NCBI GenBank assembly: GCA_050747865.1
Contig: JBOGJI010000236.1
Span: forward strand, 1-64,000
DNA length: 64,000 nucleotides
DNA from: JBOGJI01 sp050747865
GTDB lineage: Bacteria > Acidobacteriota > Thermoanaerobaculia > Multivoradales > JAHEKO01
Direction of reading: 5' to 3'
The notes below the pieces were generated by a model. The model saw nothing but the letters and a program-made list of their open reading frames with translations, searched no databases and was not told the DNA's origin. A program made the position numbers and the translations under genes. This document shows positions 46,300-55,007 of the stretch, piece after piece. Every line of letters begins with the position of its first letter. Position 1 is the stretch's first letter.

Positions 46300-47220
46300 C
46301 TAGCCCCCCGGAACCGCCAGGGCGTCGCGCAGCCCGTCGCCCAGGAGCTGAAAGCCCAGGGCGGTGACGGTGAGCGCGAGGCCGGGGAAGGCGGCCAGCC
46401 ACCACGCGGAGAGGAGGTCGGGTGTGGCCTCGGCGGCCATGCCTCCCCAGCTCGGCTCCGGCGGCGGGATACCGAGGCCGAGGAAAGACAGTGCGGCTTC
46501 GGCGAGGATGGCCTCGCCCACCATCGCGGTGGCGACGACGGCGATCGGCGTGGCCAGGTGGGGCACCAGATGGCGGACGACCAGGCGGGCGGGCCGCACT
46601 CCCGAGACCCGGGCAGCCTCGACGAAGGGGCGCCGCAGCAGGCTGCGCAGCTCGCCGTCGACGACGCGGGCGAGCGTCATCCAGCCGGTCGCGGCGAGGG
46701 TCAGGGTCACGGTCCACTTGCCGGGGGCCAGGAGGGCGGCGAGGGCGACGAGCAGGAAGAGACGGGGAAACGCGAGCAGGGCAGTGGTGCCCGTGGTGGC
46801 GGCGCTGCCGGTCCACCTGCCGAGGCCGGCGAGGATTCCGAATCCGACGCCCAGGAGGGTGGCGAGGAGGACGGCCCCTCCGGCGATCGTCAGAGAGCTC
46901 CGGGCGCCGTGGAGCAAACGCGAGAGAACGTCGCGGCCCAGACCGTCGGTACCGAGTGGCAGCAGGAGCGGGCGATGCGTGGCGACATCGGGCCACGCGC
47001 TGCCGTCGAGGACGACGCGGCTGCCCGGAGGGCGGGCCCCGACGGCTGTGGTGTCGACGCTCTGGTCGGCGGAGAACGGCGCGAGGCAGGGGCCAACCAG
47101 TCCGAGCACCAGGAACAAGGCGACCGGAATCCCTCCCGGCGCCAGGGCGCGCCACCGCCGGCCGGCGATCGACGGGCGGGCGTAACTCGCCGCCGCAGGC
47201 GGCCGTGGCTCAAGCCGCAT
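46300..47220 (-). CDS. ABC transporter permease (OppC/DppC-type)
   Basis: The 306-aa inner membrane protein has an N-terminal helix, a periplasmic loop with PLGTDGLGRDVLSRLLHGAR (the OppC signature), five more helices, and the EAA loop EAARVSGVRPARLVVRHLVPHL that contacts the ATPase. It is the last gene of a three-gene importer operon. ATG 47220 overlaps the end of the other permease by eleven bases. No ATPase genes follow, so these must come from elsewhere. Confidence 0.92.
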   Translation of the reverse strand: MRLEPRPPAAASYARPSIAGRRWRALAPGGIPVALFLVLGLVGPCLAPFSADQSVDTTAVGARPPGSRVVLDGSAWPDVATHRPLLLPLGTDGLGRDVLSRLLHGARSSLTIAGGAVLLATLLGVGFGILAGLGRWTGSAATTGTTALLAFPRLFLLVALAALLAPGKWTVTLTLAATGWMTLARVVDGELRSLLRRPFVEAARVSGVRPARLVVRHLVPHLATPIAVVATAMVGEAILAEAALSFLGLGIPPPEPSWGGMAAEATPDLLSAWWLAAFPGLALTVTALGFQLLGDGLRDALAVPGG

Positions 47221-48142
47221 GGCGCAGCCTCGGGTCGAGGGCGGCCTGCAGCAGATCGGCGAGCAGCAGGGCGGCCACGACGGCCACGGCGCCGAGCGCC
47301 GTGGTGGCCATGACCACGGGGACATCGCGGGCGAGGACGGCCTCCCAGGTGACGCGTCCGAGGCCGGGCCAGGCGAACACCACCTCGGTGATCAACGATC
47401 CGGAGAGCAGGGCCGGCAGGGCGACGCCGAGGCTCTGGCAGAGGGACGGCGCGGCGTGGGGGAGGGCGTGGATCCACAGGATCCGGGCCGGCCCGGCGCC
47501 GCGGGCTCGGGCGGCGCGGACGAAGTCGCGGTCCAGGGCGTCGCGCACCAGGTTGCGTGTCAGGCGCAGGACCGGCCCGAGGGAGCCGATGCCCAGAACC
47601 AGGGCCGGGAGCACGAGGTGGCGCAGCCGGTCGCTCCCCTCTCCCGGCCCTCCGGGCGGCAGCCATCCCAATCGCAAGCTGAACATGAGGATCGCCATCA
47701 GCCCGAGCCAGAACAGGGGCAAGCTGTAGAGCCCCTGGGACACCCCCCGCGCGAGCCTGTCGATCCAGCCCTGTCGCCGCGCCGCCAACAGGCCACCGGC
47801 GATGCCGAGCGTGAACTGCACGATCAGGGCGGCGCCGGTGAGCGTCAGGGTGTAGGGAAGCGATCGGCCGATCACCTCGCGTACCGACACATGGAGCCGC
47901 AGGGAGACGCCCCAGTCCCCGCGCGCGACGGCGGCGAGCCAGCGGCCGTACCTCTCGGGCACCGGCGCGTCGAGGCCCCAGGCGCGGCGGAACAGGTCGC
48001 GTTGGGCACGCGGGACTCGCGGGTCGAGCGTCCGCTGGGCGGGATCTCCGGGCGCCAGGTCCAGCAGGAGGAAAGTGAGGGAGAGGACGAGCCAGACCAG
48101 GATCAGGCCGGAGAGCAGGCGCCGCGGAACGCCGCGTATCAC
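47210..48142 (-). CDS. ABC transporter permease (OppB/DppB-type)
   Basis: The 310-aa protein has about six membrane segments. The region after the first helix is usual for OppB: FLLLDLAPGDPAQ, then WLAAVARGDWGVSLRLHVSV. The EAA loop is VRAARARGAGPARILWIHALPH. It starts with GTG 48142, 34 bases after the binding-protein gene. With the OppC-type partner it forms the membrane channel of a peptide or nickel importer. Confidence 0.92.
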   Translation of the reverse strand: MIRGVPRRLLSGLILVWLVLSLTFLLLDLAPGDPAQRTLDPRVPRAQRDLFRRAWGLDAPVPERYGRWLAAVARGDWGVSLRLHVSVREVIGRSLPYTLTLTGAALIVQFTLGIAGGLLAARRQGWIDRLARGVSQGLYSLPLFWLGLMAILMFSLRLGWLPPGGPGEGSDRLRHLVLPALVLGIGSLGPVLRLTRNLVRDALDRDFVRAARARGAGPARILWIHALPHAAPSLCQSLGVALPALLSGSLITEVVFAWPGLGRVTWEAVLARDVPVVMATTALGAVAVVAALLLADLLQAALDPRLRHAA

Positions 48143-48176
48143 GGGGCGTGCGGGCGGCCCGGGCGCGCCGTGGATG

Positions 48177-49835
48177 TCATGAGCCGCGGCTGTCGCGCGG
48201 GGCGAGCCGCCAGTCCTCGAGATGGAAGAACGGGCTCAGCGCGTTCGGCCGAGCTCCACGGAGCCGGCGGCTGGCGACGGTGAGCCGCCGGGGCTCCCAC
48301 AGAAAGGTGTACGGCTGCTCCTCGTGCAGGACGCGCTGCATGCGGTGGAGCATCGGCAGGGCAACCCGCGGGCCGGGCGCCTGGCGCACGCGGTCGATCA
48401 GATCGTCGAGCTCGGCGTTCGCGTAGCTGCCGAAGTTGTAGCCGTCATCGATCGAGGAGCTGTGGAAGGCGTAGGTCAGATCGAGCGTCGTGTCCACGGC
48501 CCAGGCGCCGATGAAAGCGTCGAAATCGTGCGCCTCGGTCACCGCGTTCAGGGTCTGGAACTCGAGCGTGCGAATCGTCGCCTGTGCACCGACCCGCCGC
48601 AGGTCCTGCTGGATGAGCACGGCGGCGTCGCGGCGCAGCGGGTTGTCGGCATTGACCAGGAGTTCGAAGCGCAGGGGCAGACCGTCGCGTTCGCGCACGC
48701 CGTCCGCGTCGCGGTCGATCCAACCCGCCCGCCGCAGCAGCGAGCGCGCCGCCTGCGGGTCGTGCGGCCAGGGCTCGAGATCCGGATCCGCCGCCCACAC
48801 ACTCTGCAGGATGGGGGAGACGCCCACCCGGGCGTGCCCGCGCCACAACACGGCCACCAGCCGTCGGCGATCGATGGCCTGGGTCAGGGCGCGGCGGACC
48901 GCGGCGTCGCGGAACCAGGGCCGGGCCGTGTTCCAACACAGGTACTCGTAATGCCGGGTCCAGTAGCTGTCCACCGCGAGACCCCGGCGGTGCATCAGCC
49001 GCTCGGCATCCGCCGGTCGGATGCCGTCGACGAAATCCACCTCCCGCGCCTCGGCGTGCAGGAGCCGCACGGACGGATCGGGCAGGACCCGGAAGACCAC
49101 GCGGTCGAGCCGCGGGCGCGCCGCCTGGTGGTAGAACGGGTTGGGCGCCAGCTCCAGGCGCTCGCCCGGGCGCCAGCCGGCGACGCGGAACGGGCCGCTG
49201 GTGACCAGGCGCTGACGAAACCAGTCCTCCGAGCCCTGCCAGCGCGCGAACGGCAGGCGCCCCCAGGCGTGCGCGGGCAGGATCGGGCCTTCGTTGAGAT
49301 CGGCGAGCTGTGTCGGGTAAGCGTGGGTGAACCACACCTCGATCCGGTGCGGGCCGCGCGCCTCGATCGACCGGATCGCCTGCTTGCTGTGGGCGTAGGC
49401 CCAGGCGACGGCGGGGTGGATCTGGGCGCGCCAGGTCCAGACGACGTCCTCGGCGGTGACCGGCTCGCCGTCGCTCCAACGCGCGTCGGGACGCAGCTCG
49501 ACAGTGAGCGCCAGGCGGTCCGGCGAGAAGCGCCAGCTGGCGGCCAGGCGCGGCGCGAAGCTCGGCGGCCCGGCGGAGAAGTCGGGCCGCTCTTCGAACA
49601 GGCGGAGGAACAGGAGGTCATGGATCTGGGTGCTGACGCCGCTGGCTCCCGAGATCAGCGGGTTGACCCCCTCGATGTCGCTGGCGAGGGCGACGACGAT
49701 CCGCGGGCCCCCGGTCGCGCCCTGGCGCGTGGCGGAGGCGGTCGTCGCCTCCCCTCGGCCGCAGCCGGCGAGACCGACCATCGCGAGGGCGACGGTCGCT
49801 GCTCTCAGGTGTGTCCGACTCGTCTCGGTTGGCAT
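48177..49835 (-). CDS. ABC transporter substrate-binding lipoprotein (family 5)
   Basis: The 552-aa protein has a lipobox (LAGC, Cys25) and the family 5 binding-protein fold: RIVVALASDIEGVNPL, LTVELRPDARWSDGEPVTAEDVVWTW (signature), EYLCWNTARPWFRDAAVRRALTQAIDRR and YAFHSSSIDDGYNFGSY. Family members bind peptides, nickel-chelates or other solutes; the ligand is not readable. AAGGAG lies eight bases before ATG 49835. It is the first gene of the importer operon. Confidence 0.93.
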   Translation of the reverse strand: MPTETSRTHLRAATVALAMVGLAGCGRGEATTASATRQGATGGPRIVVALASDIEGVNPLISGASGVSTQIHDLLFLRLFEERPDFSAGPPSFAPRLAASWRFSPDRLALTVELRPDARWSDGEPVTAEDVVWTWRAQIHPAVAWAYAHSKQAIRSIEARGPHRIEVWFTHAYPTQLADLNEGPILPAHAWGRLPFARWQGSEDWFRQRLVTSGPFRVAGWRPGERLELAPNPFYHQAARPRLDRVVFRVLPDPSVRLLHAEAREVDFVDGIRPADAERLMHRRGLAVDSYWTRHYEYLCWNTARPWFRDAAVRRALTQAIDRRRLVAVLWRGHARVGVSPILQSVWAADPDLEPWPHDPQAARSLLRRAGWIDRDADGVRERDGLPLRFELLVNADNPLRRDAAVLIQQDLRRVGAQATIRTLEFQTLNAVTEAHDFDAFIGAWAVDTTLDLTYAFHSSSIDDGYNFGSYANAELDDLIDRVRQAPGPRVALPMLHRMQRVLHEEQPYTFLWEPRRLTVASRRLRGARPNALSPFFHLEDWRLAPRDSRGS

Positions 49836-49931
49836 GCTCTCGACTCCTTAGAATCTAAACATGCGCAATAGTCTATCACATGCGCGAGCGGTGCGCCAGC
49901 GAGCGGAAAAATGCGGCCAGCCGAAAAAGAA

Positions 49932-49953
49932 AGACCCCGCGTGCGCGGGGTCT
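49932..49953 (-). terminator. Intrinsic terminator after hsp20
   Basis: On the minus strand AGACCCCGCG, a CAC loop and GCGGGGTCT form the stem, followed by TTCTTTTT. It ends the hsp20 transcript. Confidence 0.9.
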
Positions 49954-50007
49954 CGTCAGAGCCGCGGACCCAGCGTTGAGCGCCGGGGCCAGTAGACTGC
50001 CGCCGCC

Positions 50008-50460
50008 TCAGGCGATGTCGATCTTGCGCGCCCGCGCCTCTTCGGACTTGGGCAGCACGATCTTCAGCAGGCCGTTCTCGAACTGTGCCTCGACGCGTGA
50101 CCGGTCGACGTTGCGCGGCAGGGTGAAGGAGCGGCTGAAGCGGCCGTAGGCGCGCTCGATGCGGTGGTAGCTCTCGCGCTTCTCGTCTTTCTCGAAGCGG
50201 CGCTCGCCGCTCAACTTGAGGACGTTGTCCTCGAGCGTGATGTCCACGTCCTGCTTGCGCAGGCCGGGCAGCTCGGCGGTCACGGTCAACGTGTCGTCGG
50301 CTTCATGGACATCGACGGCGGGGATCCAGGCCCTATCGCTCACCTCCTCGGACGCCGTCAGCGGCGACAGGAAGTCGTTGAAGGCCTGGTCGAAGAGCCG
50401 GTGGATGCGCGAGCTCCACAGATCGGCGGGGTTCCAACGGGTCAGGCTGGAAGTCGTCAT
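50008..50460 (-). CDS. Small heat shock protein (Hsp20 family)
   Basis: The 150-aa chaperone holds unfolded proteins. The alpha-crystallin domain spans about 42-145, with DVHEADDTLTVTAELPGLRKQDVDITLEDN and ending with RVEAQFENGLLKIVLPKSEEARARKIDI. GGAGGAG precedes ATG 50460. A promoter (50537-50565) and a terminator bracket it as a single-gene unit. No CIRCE site is seen, so its control differs from groESL. Confidence 0.95.
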   Translation of the reverse strand: MTTSSLTRWNPADLWSSRIHRLFDQAFNDFLSPLTASEEVSDRAWIPAVDVHEADDTLTVTAELPGLRKQDVDITLEDNVLKLSGERRFEKDEKRESYHRIERAYGRFSRSFTLPRNVDRSRVEAQFENGLLKIVLPKSEEARARKIDIA

Positions 50461-50536
50461 GAAACTGCTCTCCTCCTGTATGACTGTTGTTCTCTGTGCC
50501 CGCCGGCACCATCTCGGGCGACGGGCATCGCCTTAC

Positions 50537-50565
50537 ATGATAGTGAAACGCTAAGATCACATCAA
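50537..50565 (-). promoter_or_regulatory. hsp20 promoter
   Basis: On the minus strand TTGATG (50560-50565), 17 bases and TATCAT (50537-50542) fit sigma-70 consensus. The leader to the ATG at 50460 is about 70 bases. Confidence 0.65.
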
Positions 50566-50638
50566 GTATTCCGGTCGCTGCGGCAATATCTGATGCACAT
50601 AGACTTAGATAGTGACCCGTGTCAGCGTCGTGCGGGGA

Positions 50639-50707
50639 GTGGCAAGTGGCAGGTGGCAGGTGACACGCGCGGCGTGCCGTCAGAGCGGCCGACCTGCCAC
50701 TTGCCAC
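50639..50707. repeat. Inverted repeat of the GTGGCAAGTGGCAGGT type
   Basis: GTGGCAAGTGGCAGGT (50639-50654) has a perfect complement at 50692-50707, enclosing 37 bases. It is an intergenic palindrome between the hsp20 and histidine kinase promoters, of unknown role. Confidence 0.8.
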
Positions 50708-50753
50708 CGAGTGGCCCAGCAACCGCCCCTGCCCTTTGCGGTAGATTGAGACG

Positions 50754-52172
50754 ATGCGTCGGCGCTTCCGGCCCCCGGTCTCCAGGCGCCCGACCACGCG
50801 CCTCCGGCGCGTGGTGCCCGCGGCGCTCCTGGCCCTGGGACTGTTCGTCGCCCTTGACCTCAGCCTGTTCGGCTGGCTCATCTTCCGTTCCCTCTCCCAG
50901 CATGAGATCGAGCGCGTCTTGCTCGACACCCGGGAGCAGGCCGAGGACCTGGCCGAGCGCATCGCCGACCGCGCCGAGCGGACCGGACAAGACATCTACA
51001 CGGCGATCGCGGTGGAGCGCGAGACCCGCTCCTACTTGAACTCCATCCTGCAGCAGCGGGATCTGGTGCAGAGGATCGAGGTCACCGACGAGAACGACGT
51101 GCTGGTCTACAAGGCGGACGTCTACGCGACCATCCCCAACCCCGAGGCGCCCAGCCCCGGGACGCCCAGCCGGGAGCTGCCCGGCCAGCTCGAGACCGAG
51201 ACCGTGGAGCGGACCACGACCTACCCGCTGGAGGTGCCGATCGGGGACATCGGCATGATCCGCATTGGCATCAGCCAGCACGAGCTGGAGGAGCGGATCG
51301 ACGTGCTGCGGCGCGCCCTGGTGCGCCAGGCCGGCGTCATCGCCGCGGTCACCCTGCTCGCCCTGATCCTGGGCGGCGTGGCTTTCGGCTGGCTGTGGCG
51401 CCGCACGCAGCGCGCCGAGGAGACGGCGCGCGAGCGCGAGCGCCTCGCCTATCTCGGCACCCTGGCCTCGGGACTGGCGCACGAGATCCGCAACCCGCTG
51501 AACTCGCTGAGCCTCAACATGCAGCTCATCGAGGAGGAGGTCGGCGAGGTCCACGCCCCCGGGGAGCCGGCCGGCCGCCGCGGCCTGCTGGCCATCACCC
51601 GGTCCGAGCTCGCCCGCCTGGAGCGGCTGGTCAGCGACTTCCTGGCCTACGCCAGGCCGCCGGAGCTGCGGCCCGAGGTGGTCGCGGCCGCGGATCTGAT
51701 GGAGCGCGCCCGCCAGGTCCTGGCGGCGCAGATCGCCGAGCGTGGCGCCAAGGTGTCGCTGCTCGACTCCAGCGAGGGGGCGTGGGTGCAGGTCGACCCC
51801 GCCCAATTCTCGCAGCTCCTGCTCAATCTGGTGCACAACGCCCTGGCCGCCACCGAGGGCACGCCGCGGGCGCCGCGCGTCGAGCTCAGCGTCGGCCGCC
51901 GGCCCGGGCGCGTGGTGTTCCAGGTGACCGACAATGGACGCGGCATCCCCCAGGAGGAGCGGGGACGCATCTTCGAGCTCTTCTATTCGACCCGCAAGGG
52001 GGGCACCGGCCTCGGCCTGGCGATCGTCGACCGCATCGCCCGCGCCCACGACGCCGAGCTCGAGGTCGTCAGCATGCGGGACTCGGGCACGACCTTCCGC
52101 GTCCTGGTCCCCGCGCTGCCGCAGCCCGTGACCGTCCCCGCCCGCGCCCGCCCTGCCACCGAGCCGGCCTGA
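50754..52172 (+). CDS. Sensor histidine kinase
   Basis: The 472-aa protein has a membrane helix at about 22-45, a periplasmic sensor region to about 195, a second helix (VIAAVTLLALILGGVAFGWLW) and a cytoplasmic kinase core. His243 in SGLAHEIRNPLNSLSLN is the phospho-acceptor; the N box is LLNLVHNALAA, the G1 box DNGRGIP and G2 box GGTGLGLAIV. No response regulator is adjacent, so it is an orphan in this window. TAGATT lies six bases before ATG 50754, implying a leaderless message. Confidence 0.93.
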   Translation: MRRRFRPPVSRRPTTRLRRVVPAALLALGLFVALDLSLFGWLIFRSLSQHEIERVLLDTREQAEDLAERIADRAERTGQDIYTAIAVERETRSYLNSILQQRDLVQRIEVTDENDVLVYKADVYATIPNPEAPSPGTPSRELPGQLETETVERTTTYPLEVPIGDIGMIRIGISQHELEERIDVLRRALVRQAGVIAAVTLLALILGGVAFGWLWRRTQRAEETARERERLAYLGTLASGLAHEIRNPLNSLSLNMQLIEEEVGEVHAPGEPAGRRGLLAITRSELARLERLVSDFLAYARPPELRPEVVAAADLMERARQVLAAQIAERGAKVSLLDSSEGAWVQVDPAQFSQLLLNLVHNALAATEGTPRAPRVELSVGRRPGRVVFQVTDNGRGIPQEERGRIFELFYSTRKGGTGLGLAIVDRIARAHDAELEVVSMRDSGTTFRVLVPALPQPVTVPARARPATEPA

Positions 52173-52175
52173 AAC

Positions 52176-53015
52176 TCATCCAGGTTGGAAGCCGGCCGCG
52201 CGCTCGACCGCGGCCGCGAAGCGGCAGGGGCACTCCCAGTGCAGGCCGTGCGAGCATCCCGGAACGATCTCCAGGTGCGCCAGGGGCAGGGCGGCGGCCA
52301 TCTGGTGCGCGTGGGTCGCAGGGAAGAGTCCGTCGTGCTCTCCCCAGACGAGGCCGGTGGGCACCGCCAGGCTCGCCAGGTCGCCGCGGGTGAAGGTGTC
52401 TTCCTCGCGGGTCCGCTCCAGGATCGAACGGACCGCCGGGGAGCGGTAGGCATCGAGGAAGGCGCCGCGGGACCAGCGCAGCACGACGGGCGGGCGGAGG
52501 AAGATCGCCCGGTAGAGCCGGTCCACGTCGTCCCGGGTTCGCAGCGTCACCAGCGTGCGCACGTGGTCCCAATCCTGATCGTGCCAGCCCGCCGAGTCGA
52601 TGAGGACGAGCCGCTCCACCAGCTTCGGCCTGTCGAGGGCCAGCCGCGCCGCCATCCAGCCCCCCAGGCTCATCCCCAGGACCGTCACCGGCGGCCGGAG
52701 ATCCAGGGCCGGGAGCAGCGCCGCCAGGACGTCGGCGGCCTCGGCGACCTGGACCGCCGGCAGGGGACCGGAAGTGCCGCCGAGCGCGGACAGCTCGGGC
52801 ACGATCAGGCGCCGGCACCGCCGGAAGCGGCGCAGCAACGCCATCCAGCTCGCCGCGGTGGCGCCGAGGCCGTGCAGCAGCAGCCACGGCGGCGCCTCCC
52901 GTGGGCCCAGCTCGTACACGGCCATCCGGTAGCGCCCGGCGTCCACTCGGCGGCGCCGGGCGCCGACTCCCCGCAGCCAGACCCGGGTCCAGTGCGAATA
53001 CAGGCGCAGGAGCAT
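52176..53015 (-). CDS. Alpha/beta hydrolase
   Basis: The 279-aa protein has the alpha/beta hydrolase fold. LLLHGLGATAASW gives the oxyanion HG motif, GMSLGG around residue 114 holds the nucleophile Ser, GEHDGLFP near 225 holds the acid Asp, and GCSHGLHWE near 255 holds the His. Substrate is unknown; esters or lactones are usual. TACGAT lies eight bases before ATG 53015, inside a palindrome shared with the divergent gene. Its 3' end is three bases from the histidine kinase stop. Confidence 0.9.
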   Translation of the reverse strand: MLLRLYSHWTRVWLRGVGARRRRVDAGRYRMAVYELGPREAPPWLLLHGLGATAASWMALLRRFRRCRRLIVPELSALGGTSGPLPAVQVAEAADVLAALLPALDLRPPVTVLGMSLGGWMAARLALDRPKLVERLVLIDSAGWHDQDWDHVRTLVTLRTRDDVDRLYRAIFLRPPVVLRWSRGAFLDAYRSPAVRSILERTREEDTFTRGDLASLAVPTGLVWGEHDGLFPATHAHQMAAALPLAHLEIVPGCSHGLHWECPCRFAAAVERAAGFQPG

Positions 53016-53018
53016 GAA

Positions 53019-53047
53019 GGCGGATCGTAACGGAGATACGATCCGCC
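53019..53047. promoter_or_regulatory. Palindromic divergent promoter with two TACGAT boxes
   Basis: GGCGGATCGTA, seven bases and TACGATCCGCC are a perfect inverted repeat. Each arm contributes a TACGAT box, six bases before ATG 53049 and eight before ATG 53015 on the other strand. It probably drives both genes and could bind one regulator. Confidence 0.75.
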
Positions 53048-53048
53048 G

Positions 53049-55007
53049 ATGGCCGCACGTACCACCCGCTGGGCCCTGGCCGCGGTGCTGCTCCTCGGCG
53101 GCCTCCTCCGCTTCACGGCGCTCGACTACGGGTTGCCGCGCACCGATCTCGGCACCGACGAGCAGATCACGCGCATGCGCGTCCTCCACGGCACGGACAC
53201 CGGGCGTCTGGTGACGCCGAAGTACAACTGGCCGCAGCTCAACATCTATGCCTCGCGAACCGCGATCCGCGTCGCGCGCTGGATCGAGAGCCTGCTGGGC
53301 GTCGAGGCCCACAACGTGTTGTGGATCGGGCGCGCGTACACGGCGGTCCTCGGCATGCTGACGCTGGGTCTGGTCTACCTGGTCGGCAGGCGGCTGTTCG
53401 ACCCCGCGGTGGGCGTGGCGAGCGCCGGCTTGCTGGCGGTCATGCCGTTGCACGCCAACCGCTCCCGGCTGTGGGTGCCGGACGTCCCCATGACAGCCGC
53501 CTACGCCCTCGCCCTGCTGGCCGCCGTGTGGGCGCTGGAGCGGCCCTCCTGGAGGCGCTTCGCGCTGGCGGGGGTGGCGATCGGGCTGGCTGCCGCCTTC
53601 AAGTACAACGGCGCCGGGGCCTGCCTGGCGCTGGTCCTCGCCGCTGCGATCGCGGCGCGCGCTGCCGGGGGCCTCCGCTCATGGGCCGTGGCGCTCGGCC
53701 GGCTGACCGCGGCGGCGCTGACGTCGATCGCCGTCTTCGTAGCCTGCGATCCTCCAGTGGTGGCGCAGCTCGACCGGCTGGTCCATGGCGTCACCTGGAT
53801 CGGCGACATCTACACCCGCGAGCCCTCCACCGGACCGCTGGGCTGGCACACCATGAGCTACATCCTGCGCTCCTTCTTCGCCGGCGGCTATGAGGGGGTG
53901 GGCGCCTGGACCTGCCTGCTCGCTGTCTTCGGTCTGGTGCTGCTGGCGCTGCGGCGGGACCGGGCGGCGGCTTTGGCGGTGGTGCCGGGGTTTCTCTATC
54001 TCCTTGGCTACAGCCTGGTGCTGCGCAACCCGTTCGAGCGGATATTCGTGCCGCTGCTGCCGCACCTGGCGCTGGCCGCCGGCTACGGCACGGTCGTCGC
54101 GGCCCGCGCCCTGGCGCGGCCAGTCGAGTCGCCGCGTCTGCGCGCCGCCGTCGCCGGATGCCTGATCACGATGGCCGTCGTCGCCGCGGCTCCGCAGGCG
54201 ATGGTCCATGCGTTGGCCGCCCGAGGCGGCGACACCCGGCTCGACGCCCTGGCCTGGATGCACGACAACGTCCCTGTGGGCGCCTCCGTGCTCTGCGAGT
54301 GGGACATGGTGCAGCCCCCGCACGGCCGCTACTACGGCGGCGACAAGCCGCCGAATCTCTACAACGTCTCCTCCGACCCGGCCGCCTTGGCGGCGCGATG
54401 GGACTACGTCATCGCCTCGAGCCGCACCTACGAGTGGGTGTACCGGCAGCGCTCACGCCCCGGCTTCGACCGCCGCGCCGCTTTCTACGATGCCCTGTTC
54501 GACCATCCGCGCTTCGAGGAGGTGGCGCGTTTCACACCGGGTCCCAGGCGCTACGGGCCGGACCTGCGCGTCTTGCGCAGTCGCCCGCCACGGGGTCCGA
54601 GCTTCCCGCCGGACGCGACGACCATGCGGCTGGAGGGGTGGGCCTGGCTCTCGTCGCGGCGGCTGCGTTCGCGCAGCCAGCCAGGCGCCTACCGGATGTG
54701 GCGCCCTGGCGACAGGATCACCGGGAGAGCGGTCGTCGACCGGCCGGGCTGTTACGAGCTCGTGCTTTCCACCATGGCGGCGCGGCCGTCGGAGCTGGCG
54801 GTCAGTCTCGGCTCCCGCAGCCGGACCTTGCGGCTCCATGGCGCGCGGGAGGTGCGGCTGCCGGCGGGCCTGCCGGCGGGTCAGGTCTGGTGGCGCCTGG
54901 ACACCGCTTCCGGGAGGCACCGCGGAGGAGTGATCAAGCTCTGGGATCTGCGTCTGAAGCGCCTCAGCTCCGACCCCACGGCAGGACGATGTAGTGGGGG
55001 TCGGTGA
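53049..55007 (+). CDS. GT-C membrane glycosyltransferase (mannosyltransferase-like)
   Basis: The 652-aa protein has a GT-C layout: about ten hydrophobic segments with an early GLPRTDLGTDEQ acidic loop that acts as the catalytic Asp region in PMT/ArnT families, then a C-terminal soluble region of ~230 residues. It should transfer a sugar from a lipid-linked donor to a lipid or protein on the periplasmic side. TACGAT lies six bases before ATG 53049. It overlaps the UbiA-family gene by 44 bases at the 3' end (convergent). Confidence 0.85.
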   Translation: MAARTTRWALAAVLLLGGLLRFTALDYGLPRTDLGTDEQITRMRVLHGTDTGRLVTPKYNWPQLNIYASRTAIRVARWIESLLGVEAHNVLWIGRAYTAVLGMLTLGLVYLVGRRLFDPAVGVASAGLLAVMPLHANRSRLWVPDVPMTAAYALALLAAVWALERPSWRRFALAGVAIGLAAAFKYNGAGACLALVLAAAIAARAAGGLRSWAVALGRLTAAALTSIAVFVACDPPVVAQLDRLVHGVTWIGDIYTREPSTGPLGWHTMSYILRSFFAGGYEGVGAWTCLLAVFGLVLLALRRDRAAALAVVPGFLYLLGYSLVLRNPFERIFVPLLPHLALAAGYGTVVAARALARPVESPRLRAAVAGCLITMAVVAAAPQAMVHALAARGGDTRLDALAWMHDNVPVGASVLCEWDMVQPPHGRYYGGDKPPNLYNVSSDPAALAARWDYVIASSRTYEWVYRQRSRPGFDRRAAFYDALFDHPRFEEVARFTPGPRRYGPDLRVLRSRPPRGPSFPPDATTMRLEGWAWLSSRRLRSRSQPGAYRMWRPGDRITGRAVVDRPGCYELVLSTMAARPSELAVSLGSRSRTLRLHGAREVRLPAGLPAGQVWWRLDTASGRHRGGVIKLWDLRLKRLSSDPTAGRCSGGR

